Part shown: piece by piece, positions 47,822 through 61,003 of the stretch
Numbering within the stretch: position 1 is the stretch's first letter
How the letters are laid out: every line of letters begins with the position of its first letter
NCBI GenBank assembly: GCA_017562135.1
Contig: QEYB01001088.1
Coordinates: forward strand, 1-64,000
From: Dipylidium caninum
Taxonomy: Eukaryota; Platyhelminthes; Cestoda; Cyclophyllidea; Dipylidiidae
Direction: 5' to 3'
Length of the DNA stretch: 64,000 nucleotides
Made by a program: the position numbers and the translations under genes
Notes under the pieces: model-generated
What the model was told of the DNA's origin: nothing
Database searches by the model: none
What the model saw: the letters and a program-made list of their open reading frames with translations, nothing else

Positions 47822-50800
47822 ATGGCGGTGGCTCAGATTAACTCAATTCCGTCTGCATCCATGGTCATGACTACTGTTAATAGTGCTTATTTCCGACTTC
47901 CAAACGAGACTCTAACATTATCAACAACTTTTCCTACTACCGTCGCGTTAAATGATACCACCCAGATGCATGTCCGAATTCTCAATTTCCTCGTTAGCTT
48001 AGTAATGGGTGTAACAATAGACCAGGATGCTGGAGGCTCCGCCAGGAATCGCTTCTATACCGGCTCTCGTCTCCTCTTACCAATCACAAGATGGTCCGGC
48101 GTTCCCATAGACATGATTAATTTTGTGGTCGCGAGTTTTGTTAGCATCCCTTTGGCTCTTACCATGCGTTATGGGCTCTCGCCCTCTCGCATTCATCCAC
48201 TTTTGCGAGCTATTGCAGAAATCCTCCTTGGTACTGGAGTTGTGATCTTCTGCTTTGGGGTACAAATCCGGGTCCTATTGCTCCAGTCCACTGTGGCTTA
48301 TGTCATCCTTCTTCTTTGTCGCCGCGATCGTCTCATCACTCCCTTCGCCGTAACCATATGGTCTCTTCTCTATCTCACGCTGATCCACCAATGCCGATTA
48401 TACTACGACTACGAAGGCTATACTTTAGATATATCGGGTGCCATAATGCTCCAGACGCAGCGTCTCTCCAGCCTTGCTTTTAATCTCTACGACGGTACGC
48501 GGATTGCGAAAGCTTCTGCTTCTAATGGAACCTGTGGGACCTCCGATAGAGAAGATTACAGTGTTAATGATAAAGATGATGCTATGAGGGTGATTGTCGA
48601 GGCGAGCGAATCTGAATTGATGCCCTCCAGTCGAGAGTATGCCGTTGAGAAAATGCCAGGGCCGGTCGAGTTTGCCGCTTATTGCATGTACTTTCATGGA
48701 GTTTGCGTCGGTCCCTTTGTCTTTTTCAAGGATTATCAGAATACCTTCTTGGGTATGAAAATAAACGTCTTCCTCCCTTTCCAGCATGCCGATTTTTCTA
48801 TCTCATATTTTGTCTGGCGGCCTATGGTCTGACTTATGCGGCATTATTCAATCGAATCCCGGTCAATTTTACCACTCACAAAGCTTTTCAGGTGAGCCAT
48901 TCTGCTTTTTTATATAAAAAAAAGTACTTTAAGCAGCTCTCATTCCTGTATTTTTTAGGCTTTGTTTCATAACTTGGATAACCCCGAGCAGGGCTGTGCG
49001 TTTATTTAAAAACTCAAAACATCTTCATAACCGAACCCTTAACGCTACAATAAGTGCTGATGAGTCCCAATAAAACCCAATTACAAACCATTTTTTACAG
49101 TCATGGATGAACGATCTTTTTGTGCCCATGGAATATAGGAAGAAGGTGTGGCATGGATTTCAAAATACCTGTATTTTGGCACAATGCGTTTATTTCATGC
49201 CTGGAGAGTGGTTCAAACACACATCTGTCGGTCCAGCTCCACCCACTTTAAAGACAGGTTGTGTAAGGAACCTTCAAATAATCATTTTTCTCTCTTGTGC
49301 TACTCCCCCGTACAATGGGGGTGGCCCCACGTTGAGGATCAGGCAAATCACAGTCATCACTGACAAATCGAGAGCATGACCGTCCTTAGTACTGCTAAGC
49401 TTTACCTCAGCTACTTAGGTGATAGCGCAAATGATATCATTTTTTACTGTTATACGGCCGTAGCCCTAAAAGTCTCCATTCACTTTGGCGTATTTCTATC
49501 ACCTGGTCCGGTCACTGGCCTCGATGCTTTACTTTCTATAGATTCAAACTCGTAGTTTTTTTTGAAAGACAAAAATATATTCGGTGTGTGAATTGCCAAA
49601 ACTGGCTAACATCACGGAGTAGGTTTCCTCCAACTCCTCATTTTAGTGCTTTGGAGTTGTTTCCCGTGTAATGCGGCATCTCAACTTGAAAACAAGTTGG
49701 TTAATCTAATTTGTCGCCGATAAATTATCCTGTTGTGGTTTCGTTGCTGCCTCGGAAAATAGCTCATCGTTTATTTATACTGACGTCCATCGAAAACCTC
49801 CTTAATTAACTTTCTGCTGAAATATTTCATAGCATCATGATTTGCAGCCTTTTTTCATGATTCCAGGTAAAGGCGTCAGGCTATTTTATCATAAACGACT
49901 AAATGCTCCTTTTGTGCTGGTTAGCATATAGTGAAGCCTATTTTACATCTCTTCAGGTCGAATTAGGGTTTTTGTGTACTGTATGGCGGCGATGCGGTCA
50001 ATCGTCCTGGTAAAAGTTTGCCTGAATCCTCTTCCATTGTCCTAAAATTTAGGAAAAGGCATTCCTATTGTTTTCAGTTCTGAGTGAATGGTTTTGAATA
50101 AACACTGCGGTTAAGTAAACACGTAAACACACTTTTTTAGGGGCAACAGATAATTTTACTATCTTGAAAAACTGCGTCGCTGTAATTCATTCTCTAGCAT
50201 ACCTCAAAATACTGAAATATTTAAGTTCCTAAAGCGTAAACTTGTCGAATTCGGATACTTTTCTAGTTACTAGTTTACACTGAAATATTGCAATATCAAT
50301 GACTCCAGTCTATAAATTTCTCATGTGTTTACTTCGCTAAACAAAATTTACCAGTCTCAACTATCCATTTGGTACCATTCTCCCACTTTTCCAAACCCGA
50401 ATTTCGTTGAAAGCTTACCGTTCTTGTACGGAATAGTTGACGATTCTACTGAACCGATATACCTGCCATGGTTAAACGAACAATCCTTTACTCATATGGC
50501 CGCTTTTCGACCATGATGATGATGATGAGTGTGGGAAGGGGCACTCGCTTTTCACTTAACCTTTGGCAAGTGATACTGAAGTGGTTGTAACTCTTCTGAG
50601 ATCGAATTGCTGGGGCTCAGGGACAGAGACTGAGAAGTATTTTATACCAAAAATATTCGTTTTCCTAATTTCTTCTCTTCGTTTTCTTTAGGACGGATCA
50701 CTAATATCCTCTAGCTTTTGTAAGTTGGCGTATTCATGGATATGGGCACAATGTTTCGTTGCGGTTACCTTCTAATCCGAAAGCGTTGTCTTGATGGAAA

Positions 50801-53800
50801 TATAGAAGTTGTAAAAGTTTGACTCTGTTTACATTCCACAAAATTTATGTTCACCTTGACTAGTTTGGCTTACTCCCTTACTATGCTAGATTAGGTGCTT
50901 GGAAGCTTTAAACTATTGGAATGATTAGGTACGGATAAAATAACACTGTTCATTCGGAAAGGACTTGTCAACGGCAGAAGCTGGCCTTGGGGGGAAATCA
51001 AGCCTTCCGTGAGTGCCCCGAGTTAGGACAACCGAGTTGCTATGACTCATTCTACAGGCATGTGATTGGCCTCTTCAACAAACAACATTTTCACGCGTCC
51101 TTACTGCCTTGGCGTTGACTCGTCCGACGTGAGTCATGCCTTAGCGGAGGGGCTAGTTGGTCGGCCGGTCACGGACGGGCAATAATCCCTTCTGCATAAA
51201 AGACAACTCTTCCACTCGTGGAACACCTTCCTATGCATGTGCCCGGGCCTCGCTTTCATACTCGGTTTATTAGCACAGTCTAACCAAATTGACGGCGAGC
51301 CTCTGTGTATGTGATGTTAGGGGTAAAGTGCACCCAACCGTTGTACGCAAATATGCTGGCACTTTGGAACATTGGAAACTAATTACTCTAATGTAAGGTG
51401 AAGAGAAACCCCCTTTTTTAATCCCTATCAATAGTGTCCGGACACTGGCCATTCATTCTTTGTGGATGCTGCTTATGCGTCTTTCCAGATTAAAGTGGCC
51501 TTAACTTGGTTTAACATCGTCATAGAAGTCATAGTGACCATTTAGAGTTTACAGGCATTACGTTAAAGCTCAAATATCTTCCGTAATTTGGAATTGCGTC
51601 CTGTAACCCTATTCGTGATTGTTTTGAAATGACTTTTGCATTTAATCATCTAGCTAAATCTCAAATCGATGTTTCATCATCATATTTTAATGACATGTAG
51701 ATCACACATCACTTTGTTTGGTCAACTTTCAATGGGGGTTTTATGTAGTCTAAACTGATTATGATCAACATTGTTTTTCTCTCGGAACAGATATTAGCGT
51801 TACCGTTCTCAGCCAAAATTAGTTTCGGCGATGGAATAATGGAATGTTGGTAATCCCTTACACCTACAGTATTCTTACTTTGTGCGACTGACTTTCCCTT
51901 TTCTTGAGTATTAAAACCTTTTAAATCATCCAAATCACCTTCTCTTATCCGTAGTTCCGTTTGAATCTCGACCATGTTAGGAATTTTCATCTACACTCAA
52001 TCTTATACTGGCTACTTTTACCTACCAAAAAGGGGGTTTTTTATCGGTATGATTTGTTTTCCTGCACATAGTTGTTTCTCCAAAGTTAGCATCTAAGGTG
52101 AAACTTTTAGATATCACAAGCGATATGAGGTCTGCCATCCGGTAACTTTAGCCTTGGAGATACTGGATGTTTGTCCTCACCTTTATTTGGCTTTCTGTCT
52201 TATTCCTTACCATTGTAGTGCCTCTACTCAGTGCTTGTTTCTCGTAAAGCATTCCTGGGTGAGACGGTCACACAATCCCTCTTTCTCTTAATTATTTAGT
52301 TATAAATATTTTCAATTAATGTTATTCGAGGAACTTGTCATTGGGTCTGACAACTTGTCATTTAATAAATTAATTAAAGATCTTGCGAGTCATCTTACTA
52401 CTCAAAGTTGAAAAATATGAAATTGATTACTCGTACGACGAGACCTAATTGTGTGTGGATTTTTCGTGTTTATTTGAGACCAGTATCAAACCAAATTTAT
52501 TTTGCATCCTCAGAAATACATTCTGTTGAGTGCGGTCGCTTTTGATGGATGTAGACCCATGCTTTATAGGGAAAGAAGCCTCGTATCTTTCTCATTCAAA
52601 ATTAAATTGTAGTGTTACAAACGCACTATTTTCTAACTATTAAACTTTGGTACGTCTTGTTCTTAGGTCTCTACCGCAATGTAGTTCTCACTTTCACTCG
52701 TATATAATTACTAAAATTCTTGGGAGTTGTCTGGATTTTTTTACTTATTTTTTTAAAATACAAGTAAAACTCGTAATCAGATTATGGTGATTTATTGTCC
52801 TGATGTCCACGTACCCTTACTTGGATCCTGGCCGTAGACAGACTGGTGTTCTACTTACTTTGAATTTGGTACAACCACGAGTAATTTTAAAGCACTTAAA
52901 GGTTAAAAAATGTTACCTGTTCTAGTTCTATATCGGCAGTCTTAAACAAAGTTCTGTTCTCATGCCTCGTCTTATGTTGACATGCGGCGTAGGCTACTTC
53001 CGTTTTGTTTGACCCTCTGGTGGTTAGCATCCCCGTGTGTCCACATCTATATTTCACTTTCGCCTTATGTAGTGCATATTCACTTTTATTTACAATGTAT
53101 CCGTCAAATACTATTTGCTTCTGCTGAAATTCGCTAACATTGGCATTGTCTCCCCCCGTTTCTATGCCCACGAATAACACATCGCCCCCGCAACTATGTC
53201 AAAAAAGGAGATGAAGGGATGTCGCGATTCTCTTTTTTTATTCGTAATTGTGTCTGTCTTGGAGAGCGGCTGAGTTGGGCATTAATTTGTAGTGCGGCCC
53301 TCTCCCTTCGGAACACTGTAACGTATTTCAGGTAGGACGCTGAAAACATGCCGATCTGTAGGCATTAATGCTGAGCATCACTTCTAACCTCTGTCACCTG
53401 GACTACCAGCTAACGCAGGTTTGGAAATTGTTCATCTGCTAGATCGGTATTTGATCATTAACTAGGGCTGCCTATCTCTGTTTTACCTCTGTTTATAAAT
53501 TGTTTTTGCCCTTTTCGTTTTGACTAACCTCAACCTCCCCCCCCCCCTCCTTCCTTTAAATCGAACCTCTTTTAAATGCTTTCCACACCTGGAAAACTTT
53601 CGGAATGTTTTATCCCAGGAGGAAATGAGTAGCATTCTACCCTCTTTAAAGGTTTTTTTAGTTTGTCTGAATTCTGCTTAACTCATTTCCATCGAATTTG
53701 CTAATTTCCCATTTAAGGTCATGATTTCAATGGTATTGAGTTTCTTGTACGAATTACTACACCCCATTCCTTCGCCACACAGACACTTCTCTGTTTATTT

Positions 53801-56377
53801 TGTCTGGTGATAGTATTATTCTATTCTCCTTATTAATTTGTACTTGGCTTACTTAAATCCAACACGGTCCAGCCCAAGGATTGTAAAAACCAAGGAAAGC
53901 AACTGCTTTCCACTTAGCTGTAGGCATTTCGCGTTGGTGTTCTTGTAGCTCTCCTTCCCGTTGCAAACCCCCAAGACGCTTACTTCTCCCCCGAAGTTTA
54001 ATTAATGACAAAGTACAATCCGTCCAAGCAGCGCGCAGCAGAGTAGATGCACTGGGGACATGCTGAGACTTCGCTACTTGACTGATTTTTGTGAAGTGAC
54101 TAAAAACAGGCCTCTAATCACGATGAAATATCCCTGAAGTATTAGACAATTAGTGTGCACGATTGCCTCAAAGTGCGGATCTCGAAATCGTTTTGATAAG
54201 CTTGATGTCATTGTTCACCGGTAAACTGCCAAACTTTAACTCACCATTCTCGTGTGCCCTATTCCCTCATGTGTGGACATAAAAAATAATCTAAGTACTA
54301 GCACAATCTGTACAGCATCTTATTTTTTTAACGCAATCACTATGGTGGTAGCGGAAGGCGTTCCATCTTTGCGCTTTTAATAATCTATCTTCTCACTGTT
54401 ATTTCAACATTGCCATTTCTAAGTGTAAAGCAAAAATGTTGGTGGAACATTTTTAAAATGCGGTTGTTTAAAAACGACCAAAATTATGTTGTCTTCCGGT
54501 CTTCAACACTCGGTCATTCCGTTGTGCGATAGTATGCGGTGCATCATAATGCCTTGCCAAGGAATATCTGCCACTATTTGGGACACCGAGCTCAAGCTAT
54601 GCGGGTGTGTCGTCGCACATGGATGAAATTAGCAGTCAACCCTTTAACACGCCTTACAAATATAAAGATGCCAGGCTACAGTGGGATGATCCTCTGATCT
54701 ACGCGCGAATGCAATTCATGCATAACCATGTACACACATTCATCTTACCTTTTTTGATTCATCTTAATTTGACGGTACATGAATGAAGTGATTTCAGTTA
54801 CTGCGCATTCATTCAATGCTGACGGGAGGGCGTTTGAATTCTCCTCTAACGTGTTAGCACGTATGCATCTGACACGGTTAAGTCTGCTCCGATCCTGCCT
54901 GGGTCTGTTCGTTTTGTTGATATTAGGAAGTCATTCAACCCCCAATCATAATAGATGCTGATTTCACAAGGACTGGAGGCTGATGGGCACAGGTGCTATT
55001 ATTAACTGTTTTGTTATTCTTGAGAGCAAAATAATTCGTTCAGACACGCCTTTGCCTTTTATGACCGGAACTTTAGTGCATTATGCTTGTTAGACAGATC
55101 CTCAGCCAAAGGAGATATCGGCAACGGGTTTGATTTTAAAATACTTGTGAATCGTGTCCGAGGTTTCGGGCGCAGAATTTCTGATAAGGCTATAGTTTTC
55201 ACTTAGCTTATTGTAGCCATTTATGTCATTTTGGTTGAACACGTCGTGGGAGACAGTGCGGCTGCAGAATTTGCCACGGAACTCCCATTTCGGTTTCGGA
55301 ACCCTGTGGATCGAGCCACATTTGCTTTATGCATTTCAGTAACAATTCAGCCAAAATGCGTAAAATTACCGAAATATCGTTATAGAGTCAACTGAAGTTT
55401 TTGTTCATTTCTTATTGCCATGTGTGAATAGTAACCTGCATTTATTACAATTTATTTAAACTTAACTACCAATTTAGAAGTAGCGAATTTGGTACTTGTT
55501 CCACCGTTTTTACCCCTTCGTTCAGTTCAAAGGTTTTAAGCAAATGGTTTCTGAGCCAAAATCATACGACGAACTGGCTCTGGTCTGGCGACTTTTAATT
55601 AGTACCGTCACCCTGACTCCTCGTCCTTTCAAAAAGTGCTTCTTTTTAGTCTCCGTATCTTGCATCTTTTCCTTCTTAGTCCTACGGAGTACCTGTTTCA
55701 ACCTACTTTCGAATAAATCCTACTCCTATTTAACGAGTAGCCGTCTGAGCTTATTATTAACTACTGCACTAGGTTGCATTTAACAGCGTCCTAGCCCGTC
55801 TTCCTAACCAAAAACCACCTTCGTTACCCTCTAGGAACTCTCACTCTTCGCACAAATGAGTTATATGTTCGCGTCATTCTTCGTCGCCCGGCTTAAATAC
55901 TACTTCGGGTGGTCCCTGGCAGAGCTGCTGGGTATCTGTGCCGGTAACGGTTACACGGGAATTGATCCCGAAACTCGGTCCACTCTGTGGCTCAACGTAC
56001 GAAATTTTGACTTCTTCCAAGTAGAGACCGCCCCCAATCTCAAGCTCCTTATAGATGGGTGGAACATTGGAACTGTGAAATGGCTGCGCGAGGTGGTCTA
56101 CTTTCGCTCTTCGATGAAATTCCGCACTCTTCTTGTTTTCCTTATCTCCGCTTTTTGGCACGGACTCTACCCTGGTTACTATCTCATGTTTCTGTCCTTT
56201 GCTCTCTTTACCTACACCTCCAGAACTTGGCGTCGAAATGTTCGCCCCCTCGTGTTGGCAGTCGAATCACCGGTCTTGCATTGTCTCTACGACCTTTTCA
56301 CCATGCTTCTCACCCACTTTGTCATGGAGTATGCACAAGCGCCTTTCCACCTCCCTCGGATTCTTCCCGTCTATTAA
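47822..56377 (+). CDS. MBOAT1/2-type lysophospholipid acyltransferase (3 exons)
   Basis: ER membrane acyltransferase that re-acylates lysophospholipids. Exons 47822-48752, 48785-48891 and 55835-56377, with introns of 32 bp and 6.9 kb, consistent phases and GT-AG ends. Landmarks: SGVPIDMINFVVASF, LQTQRLSSLAFNLYDG, AVEKMPGPVEFAAYCMYF, GPFVFFKDY, KYYFGWSLAE, WNIGTVKWL (the conserved Asn) and ISAFWHGLYPGYY (the catalytic His). These match the MBOAT1/2 group better than DGAT or Porcupine. The reading frame ends early at 56375-56377. Shifting frame near 56345-56365 continues into GFFPSINLWMKF and a hydrophobic helix with a basic-acidic tail ending at 56579, which matches where relatives end. So the true 3' end is probably 56579 with a one-base indel here. 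About 490 residues as read and about 560 if shifted. Confidence 0.88.
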
Positions 56378-56579
56378 TTTGTGGATGAAATTCCTATTTT
56401 TGCCTCATATAGTCGGCGCGGTGATAATTTTCACGCTGCCTAGAGTGATTCGGTGCTTGAAGTCGATTGCGACGGCGCAGTTACTCAGGCGGCAGTTTTG
56501 GAGGAAGTCGCACAACGCCATAACAGATGATGAAGAACATCATGACGAAAATATGACAACTGACAACTGCGAAGAATAG

Positions 56580-59330
56580 TTCTACTTTTTTATGGCTTTT
56601 TAATTAGAAATTTATGTGTCTTATCGTTTTTTGATTGCTTCTCCCAATGACACCATACCTGCTTAAACTCCTATGTGCTGCATGTTCATAAATTTGACAG
56701 GGTGATTGCGTTTACTGGTTAAAAGAGAAAATCGTTCGACCTCCCAGACAAATCCTAAAACGTTACATTCCGATTTTTTTTGCTTTTTTCACTTTAAAGG
56801 CGAAAACATTGACCATTAGGAGAAAAAGAGAGTTCATTTTAATGGCAAATAGAGCGATATCGAAGCTTTCCGCTCGATATTGTTAAGGCCCAAGTAATTT
56901 CACCTAGTCCCGTTTAGTTGTTCTGTGAAACACGATGTGATGAAAAAAACGAGTTCGGTCCTACATTTTACCTTTCCTATCATTAAGATATTACCGCATT
57001 GTTACTACCAAACTGAGGAAGTAGATCTTTTGTTCAAACACACACGTATAATGCGACTAAGGGCGCCCTGGGAACTTTCGATTCACGTTGGCAGTAAAAA
57101 GACCAGAAAAAACGGTGGTCCCTGTGCCCTGAACCAGTCGATATGGCCACTGGTCGTTGCTGTCTCTATCTCGGTTTCATGAGCTTAAAAAGAGCATCTC
57201 CGTGCCTTTATGTTTCACACCAATCGTTGGTGCAGATTCGAAGATGTGGAAGTTTCTTGCACCTTTTTTACATTGAAGGCAGATCCCAGCATCTAGTAAA
57301 AGTTTAATTAGTTTGTGTTGACAGATAAGGGCTGCATCAAATTCGAGGAGACGCTCTCCTTTGTCATAAAATTGTTTTCTGTAACTAGCGGTCATACTGA
57401 AAATCCGTTTGGGCTCATTAGCTCTTAGTAGTAATGAACGCAGAGAATGAGTGGGCTTGCGTCTTGAATTCACTAATTTTTCCTTTTCTATAAGAATGTT
57501 ATCTTGGAGGGGTTTTCCAGTTCTCGTTTTATTTGCTAAAAAATTGCTCCATTAGTCAATTCCGGCGCTGCTACCATCATTGTATCCTGTTTTGTTAAGG
57601 CCATTTCACTTTGTTACGAGTTGTGACCGCTTGCAGACCGAATTTTGCACTACAAGGTGGAGGTCACAATACCCACAGCTGCGATCAGAATAAAAAGGAG
57701 TTGAAAAGCTCGTATCGGTTGTCGAAAGAGAGGCCCACTTCCCGCGCTGTAGGAATTTAAGAGACCCACATGTAAAAATTAGAATTCCGCAGCCTCGAGA
57801 AAGAGGTGGCTCAACTTAATGCAGGAGTGGAGAAGCGGAGTATATGCGACCTTGGGGTGCCAAACGTGTGGATGAGCAGCATTCCTGGTCGGATAAACTG
57901 CGGAGTTATGGAAAAACCCTCACTCGCGGGGAAACGGCTCACCACTCCTTATTTTCACTGCTAAGTCAATTTTACCCGTATCCGAGTTTTACTCATTTCC
58001 ATTACTTCGTATTTTTGGGCAGACTTCGTAACAAAATGTAAATGTAGCCCTTCCATCGCACACATATTTTTAAAGGTAAACAGGTCTTTTATTTCCCGCC
58101 TAAATTTTAATATAATCAGTTGAAGTTCTGATCTTGAAAAAGCATAAAGGGCGGCAACTTATGCGACGCGCAGTAACCTAATAAATAAACATTCATGAAG
58201 ATATAATTTCAACATATTGTTTTCGTATCAAAGAATAATCTTTTTTGTCGCTTAAACAAACGTTAGATTGAATGGAAGATTACTTAAGGTCTTGAAACAC
58301 GTCTTATTTATAAGACTAGTGAAATACGTACCGAGAAAAATTGAAAAAGGTATAGGCTAGTGGGTAAGGGATCGCGAAACAAGGATTTTATTCTGAAATC
58401 CTAGAACTAAAAAAGTTTGTGGCAAATAGTTTGTGCCACAACTAAGACAATGCGTCTACAGATCGTTTAAGAATAATTTGCCATATTCCAATGATTTCGT
58501 CCAGAGAAAAAATGGGAGTTCATTGGGTTTCCAGAAGGAGGCAAACGGCGTAGGCGGTATTTTCGGAATAAAATGCATTTGAAAAACAAAAGGAAGCGCG
58601 AGAAAATAGAGGAAAAAGGATGATAATTGCTGCAAGATTGCAAAAATTAATCTCAGGCCCGATTACAGGAGTGTGACTAAAACATTCGAAGAAATTGTCA
58701 AGAAAAAAGACTTACTATCGAAATCACAATTATATTCAATTAATTTTGCGGAAAAGAACTCGTGTCATGAAATAGCTGAAGAACTGACAGTTCAACGAGA
58801 GCAACGTTAAAATTGGCAATGGGAAAATGAACTTCCCTGGTCAAACATCAAATTAACACGCCATGAGTTAAAAGTGGGCGTGGGGAAGAAAAACCACAGT
58901 GCCTCTGGCCTTAATTCCTTGCGCGACTCGACGGTGAATGCCGGAAATCCTGCGACAATTGAGCAAAGGCGAGGTGTGGTGACGCACGAGCTTTCAGCTC
59001 TCCATGCTTACGCGTAACGCGTAACCTTCGAGAATATTCCTCTGCCCACGCGTCTGCCAACGCTCCACGCTGAAAAGACGCTGCTCAAACTGCCCGCTAG
59101 AAGAGTGCACGCGTCCACACCAGCCCTCGATCACCCGACACACACCACCATCAGCCGCTCCAAGCATACCACTGCTAGACCGGAAGGCACCGCTTTCACC
59201 CTCAACCACGATTTTGCCTGACGCTCACAAACTCCACACAAAGCCAGCTTTCTCGAGGAATTTATGCCTCCCAATTGCTCAAAACTCCGTCCCACACAGA
59301 GCAGTGTGCGCAAAATGCGCTTTACTCGGC
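56580..59330. other. Intergenic region between MBOAT and the HSP90 locus
   Basis: AT-rich to about 58850, then GC-richer. The plus strand turns A-rich over about 58050-58850, the reverse of the MBOAT intron. No gene, tRNA or clear regulatory site was recognised. The longest frames (98 codons or fewer) overlap on both strands. Confidence 0.35.
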
Positions 59331-59359
59331 TCGTCCCGTCCCGTCCCGTCCCGTCCCGC
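59331..59359. repeat. (CGTCC)n pentanucleotide repeat
   Basis: Five to six CGTCC units in GC-rich DNA just outside the known end of the inverted repeat. Confidence 0.85.
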
Positions 59360-59630
59360 CATGCTTCCTCTCGTCTCCACCACATGCCGGTCTAAATGAC
59401 GGAGCTCAGATATACCTGCCAAAGGAGGCATGCAGGCTCTCAGTATGAGCGAACGGCCGATCGCCAAAGACACCGACACCAGCGCGCCCCTCAGACGGAA
59501 GCACCTCACGTCCAGACTACCATCTTGCCTCACCAACACAGCTAGTGCGCTCAAAGTCGCTTTTTACGCTTCACCGTCCAATGCCACAGCGTCCGCCATC
59601 CCCGCTCGAGGTTGGTGGGTAGAGGCCAAC

Positions 59631-60150
59631 CGTGCATCGCCGTGGCTTCAACTCCTCTCACCTCGCTGCCATACAAACACAGCAACGGGCAAGGTGATTA
59701 AGGGAAACGCTGCCAACCCACTTTGACATGGCCAGCTCGACGGGACCCACGTAGGCATTAGCGATCAACAGACAGTTCGTGATCCACGATAGTCCTCACT
59801 TCCCGGCGTTTAACGACTTGAACTGTGGCAAAACTTGCTCCCCCCCCCCCGGTCTAAACACATAGAGTCGAACGGTCTGCGTCGACAGCAGAAATGCAAT
59901 CCGGATCGAGAGCAGTCTCTGACGCACCGGTAAGGTAATCAAGAAAACAGCCACTACACGTGGCCTAACCAACAAAGTAACGCACTGCAAGGGTGCACCT
60001 GGGTGGCGACGAGCTCAATGGCCACTTCCCACTCACCGAAACTCGACGTGTTGCGCGACAACATCAACGGATTGGCGACGCACCCGAAGCTACTTCCAGC
60101 GTCTTGTGTGAGACCATGGGCCCCAGACGCCAGAACCTGAACATACGAGC
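59631..60150 (+). repeat. Left arm of the inverted repeat around HSP90
   Basis: Pairs base for base, with few differences, with 63495-64000 in reverse complement. The arm probably starts further left, because the right arm runs off the end of the window. It holds a C-run at about 59841-59850. No known protein is encoded. Open frames in both arms (59993-60364 plus, 59796-59990 minus) mirror those of the right arm and look non-coding. Confidence 0.9.
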
Positions 60151-60228
60151 TTGCTACACAGGAGCTGTTACTTCTAGCGCGAAGCCGGTAAGCCTACCCG
60201 GACTGTGTGTGCGCCTAATACACGTGGA

Positions 60229-60305
60229 GAACATTCTAGAAACCGACATAGTCCAACTAGAACGTATGGAAGGTTCTGGAACTTTCGGTTATCTCTTTTC
60301 TCGAA
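60229..60305 (+). promoter_or_regulatory. Distal heat-shock element cluster
   Basis: Three HSF-binding arrays within 77 bp: GAAcaTTCtaGAA at 60229-60241, GAAggTTCtgGAActTTC at 60269-60286, and TTCtcGAA at 60298-60305. The first two are perfect three-unit and four-unit elements. They lie about 800 bp upstream of the HSP90 start, between the left repeat arm and the proximal promoter. Confidence 0.75.
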
Positions 60306-60444
60306 ACCTCAACGGCCCCACTAGATTGGTTAAAATCGATGTTAATGATGCCAAAGGGAATTAATTGACCGCCTAGATTCTCAGTAAATGTGAAAGTGAT
60401 GACTTAAAATTTGTGACTATGAAGTTTCAAACGAAAAATATTAC

Positions 60445-60450
60445 AATAAA
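60445..60450 (+). other. AATAAA hexamer downstream of the distal heat-shock cluster
   Basis: A possible poly(A) signal for a short transcript starting near the distal heat-shock cluster. It could equally be chance in AT-rich DNA. Confidence 0.2.
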
Positions 60451-60523
60451 ACTCTATTTTACGACCTTATTCCGCTTTTTCTCTGAAACCGACCAATGTT
60501 TCATACATGCGTATATTATTTAG

Positions 60524-60600
60524 GCATATATATATATTTAGGCATATATATATATATATATATGTATTTTCTTTTACATATATATCTATTACATATATAT
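60524..60600. repeat. (TA)n microsatellite
   Basis: Two TTTAGGCATATATA units running into a long TA/TG tract, in the HSP90 upstream region. Confidence 0.9.
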
Positions 60601-60929
60601 GTGTATACTTTTGATTTATCCACGGCCATTTGGGTGTCGTACTTCACACTCAGATATAAAGATGGCGGACCTTAATGATTACATTCGTGCAGTGATATAT
60701 CGCGCACTTAACCCGCTTCAATATCAAAAATAAAAAGCTACAACTCGTTTTGCAAATAGTCATTGCTTGCCTTCCAAGTGGAATATTACAAAACGACACC
60801 ACCAGACCAAGAAACGAACAGGATTCATCGCCTAACCGGCCGAATGTAAGAAAAAACTCAGAGAAGAGGGCCCTCAGTATTTTCGCGTACTGAGATTCGC
60901 AACTGTGGGTGTCCGCTCGCCGTGGTATG

Positions 60930-60995
60930 CGTTGACCAATCATGGATGCATAGACTATAGCCTAGAAAATTCTCTAGATGTGTGATTGGTCAACG
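60930..60995. promoter_or_regulatory. CCAAT dyad enclosing a heat-shock element
   Basis: CGTTGACCAATCA at 60930-60942 and its exact complement at 60983-60995 each carry a CCAAT box. Between them lies GAAaaTTCtcTAG at 60965-60977, a good heat-shock element. The start codon is about 100 bp downstream. Confidence 0.65.
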
Positions 60996-61003
60996 TATAA
61001 CCC

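Noticed and set aside
49107..49379. 90-codon frame in the large MBOAT intron as an extra exon
   Set aside because: The MBOAT homology runs directly from 48891 to 55835 with matching phase, leaving no missing protein segment for it to encode.
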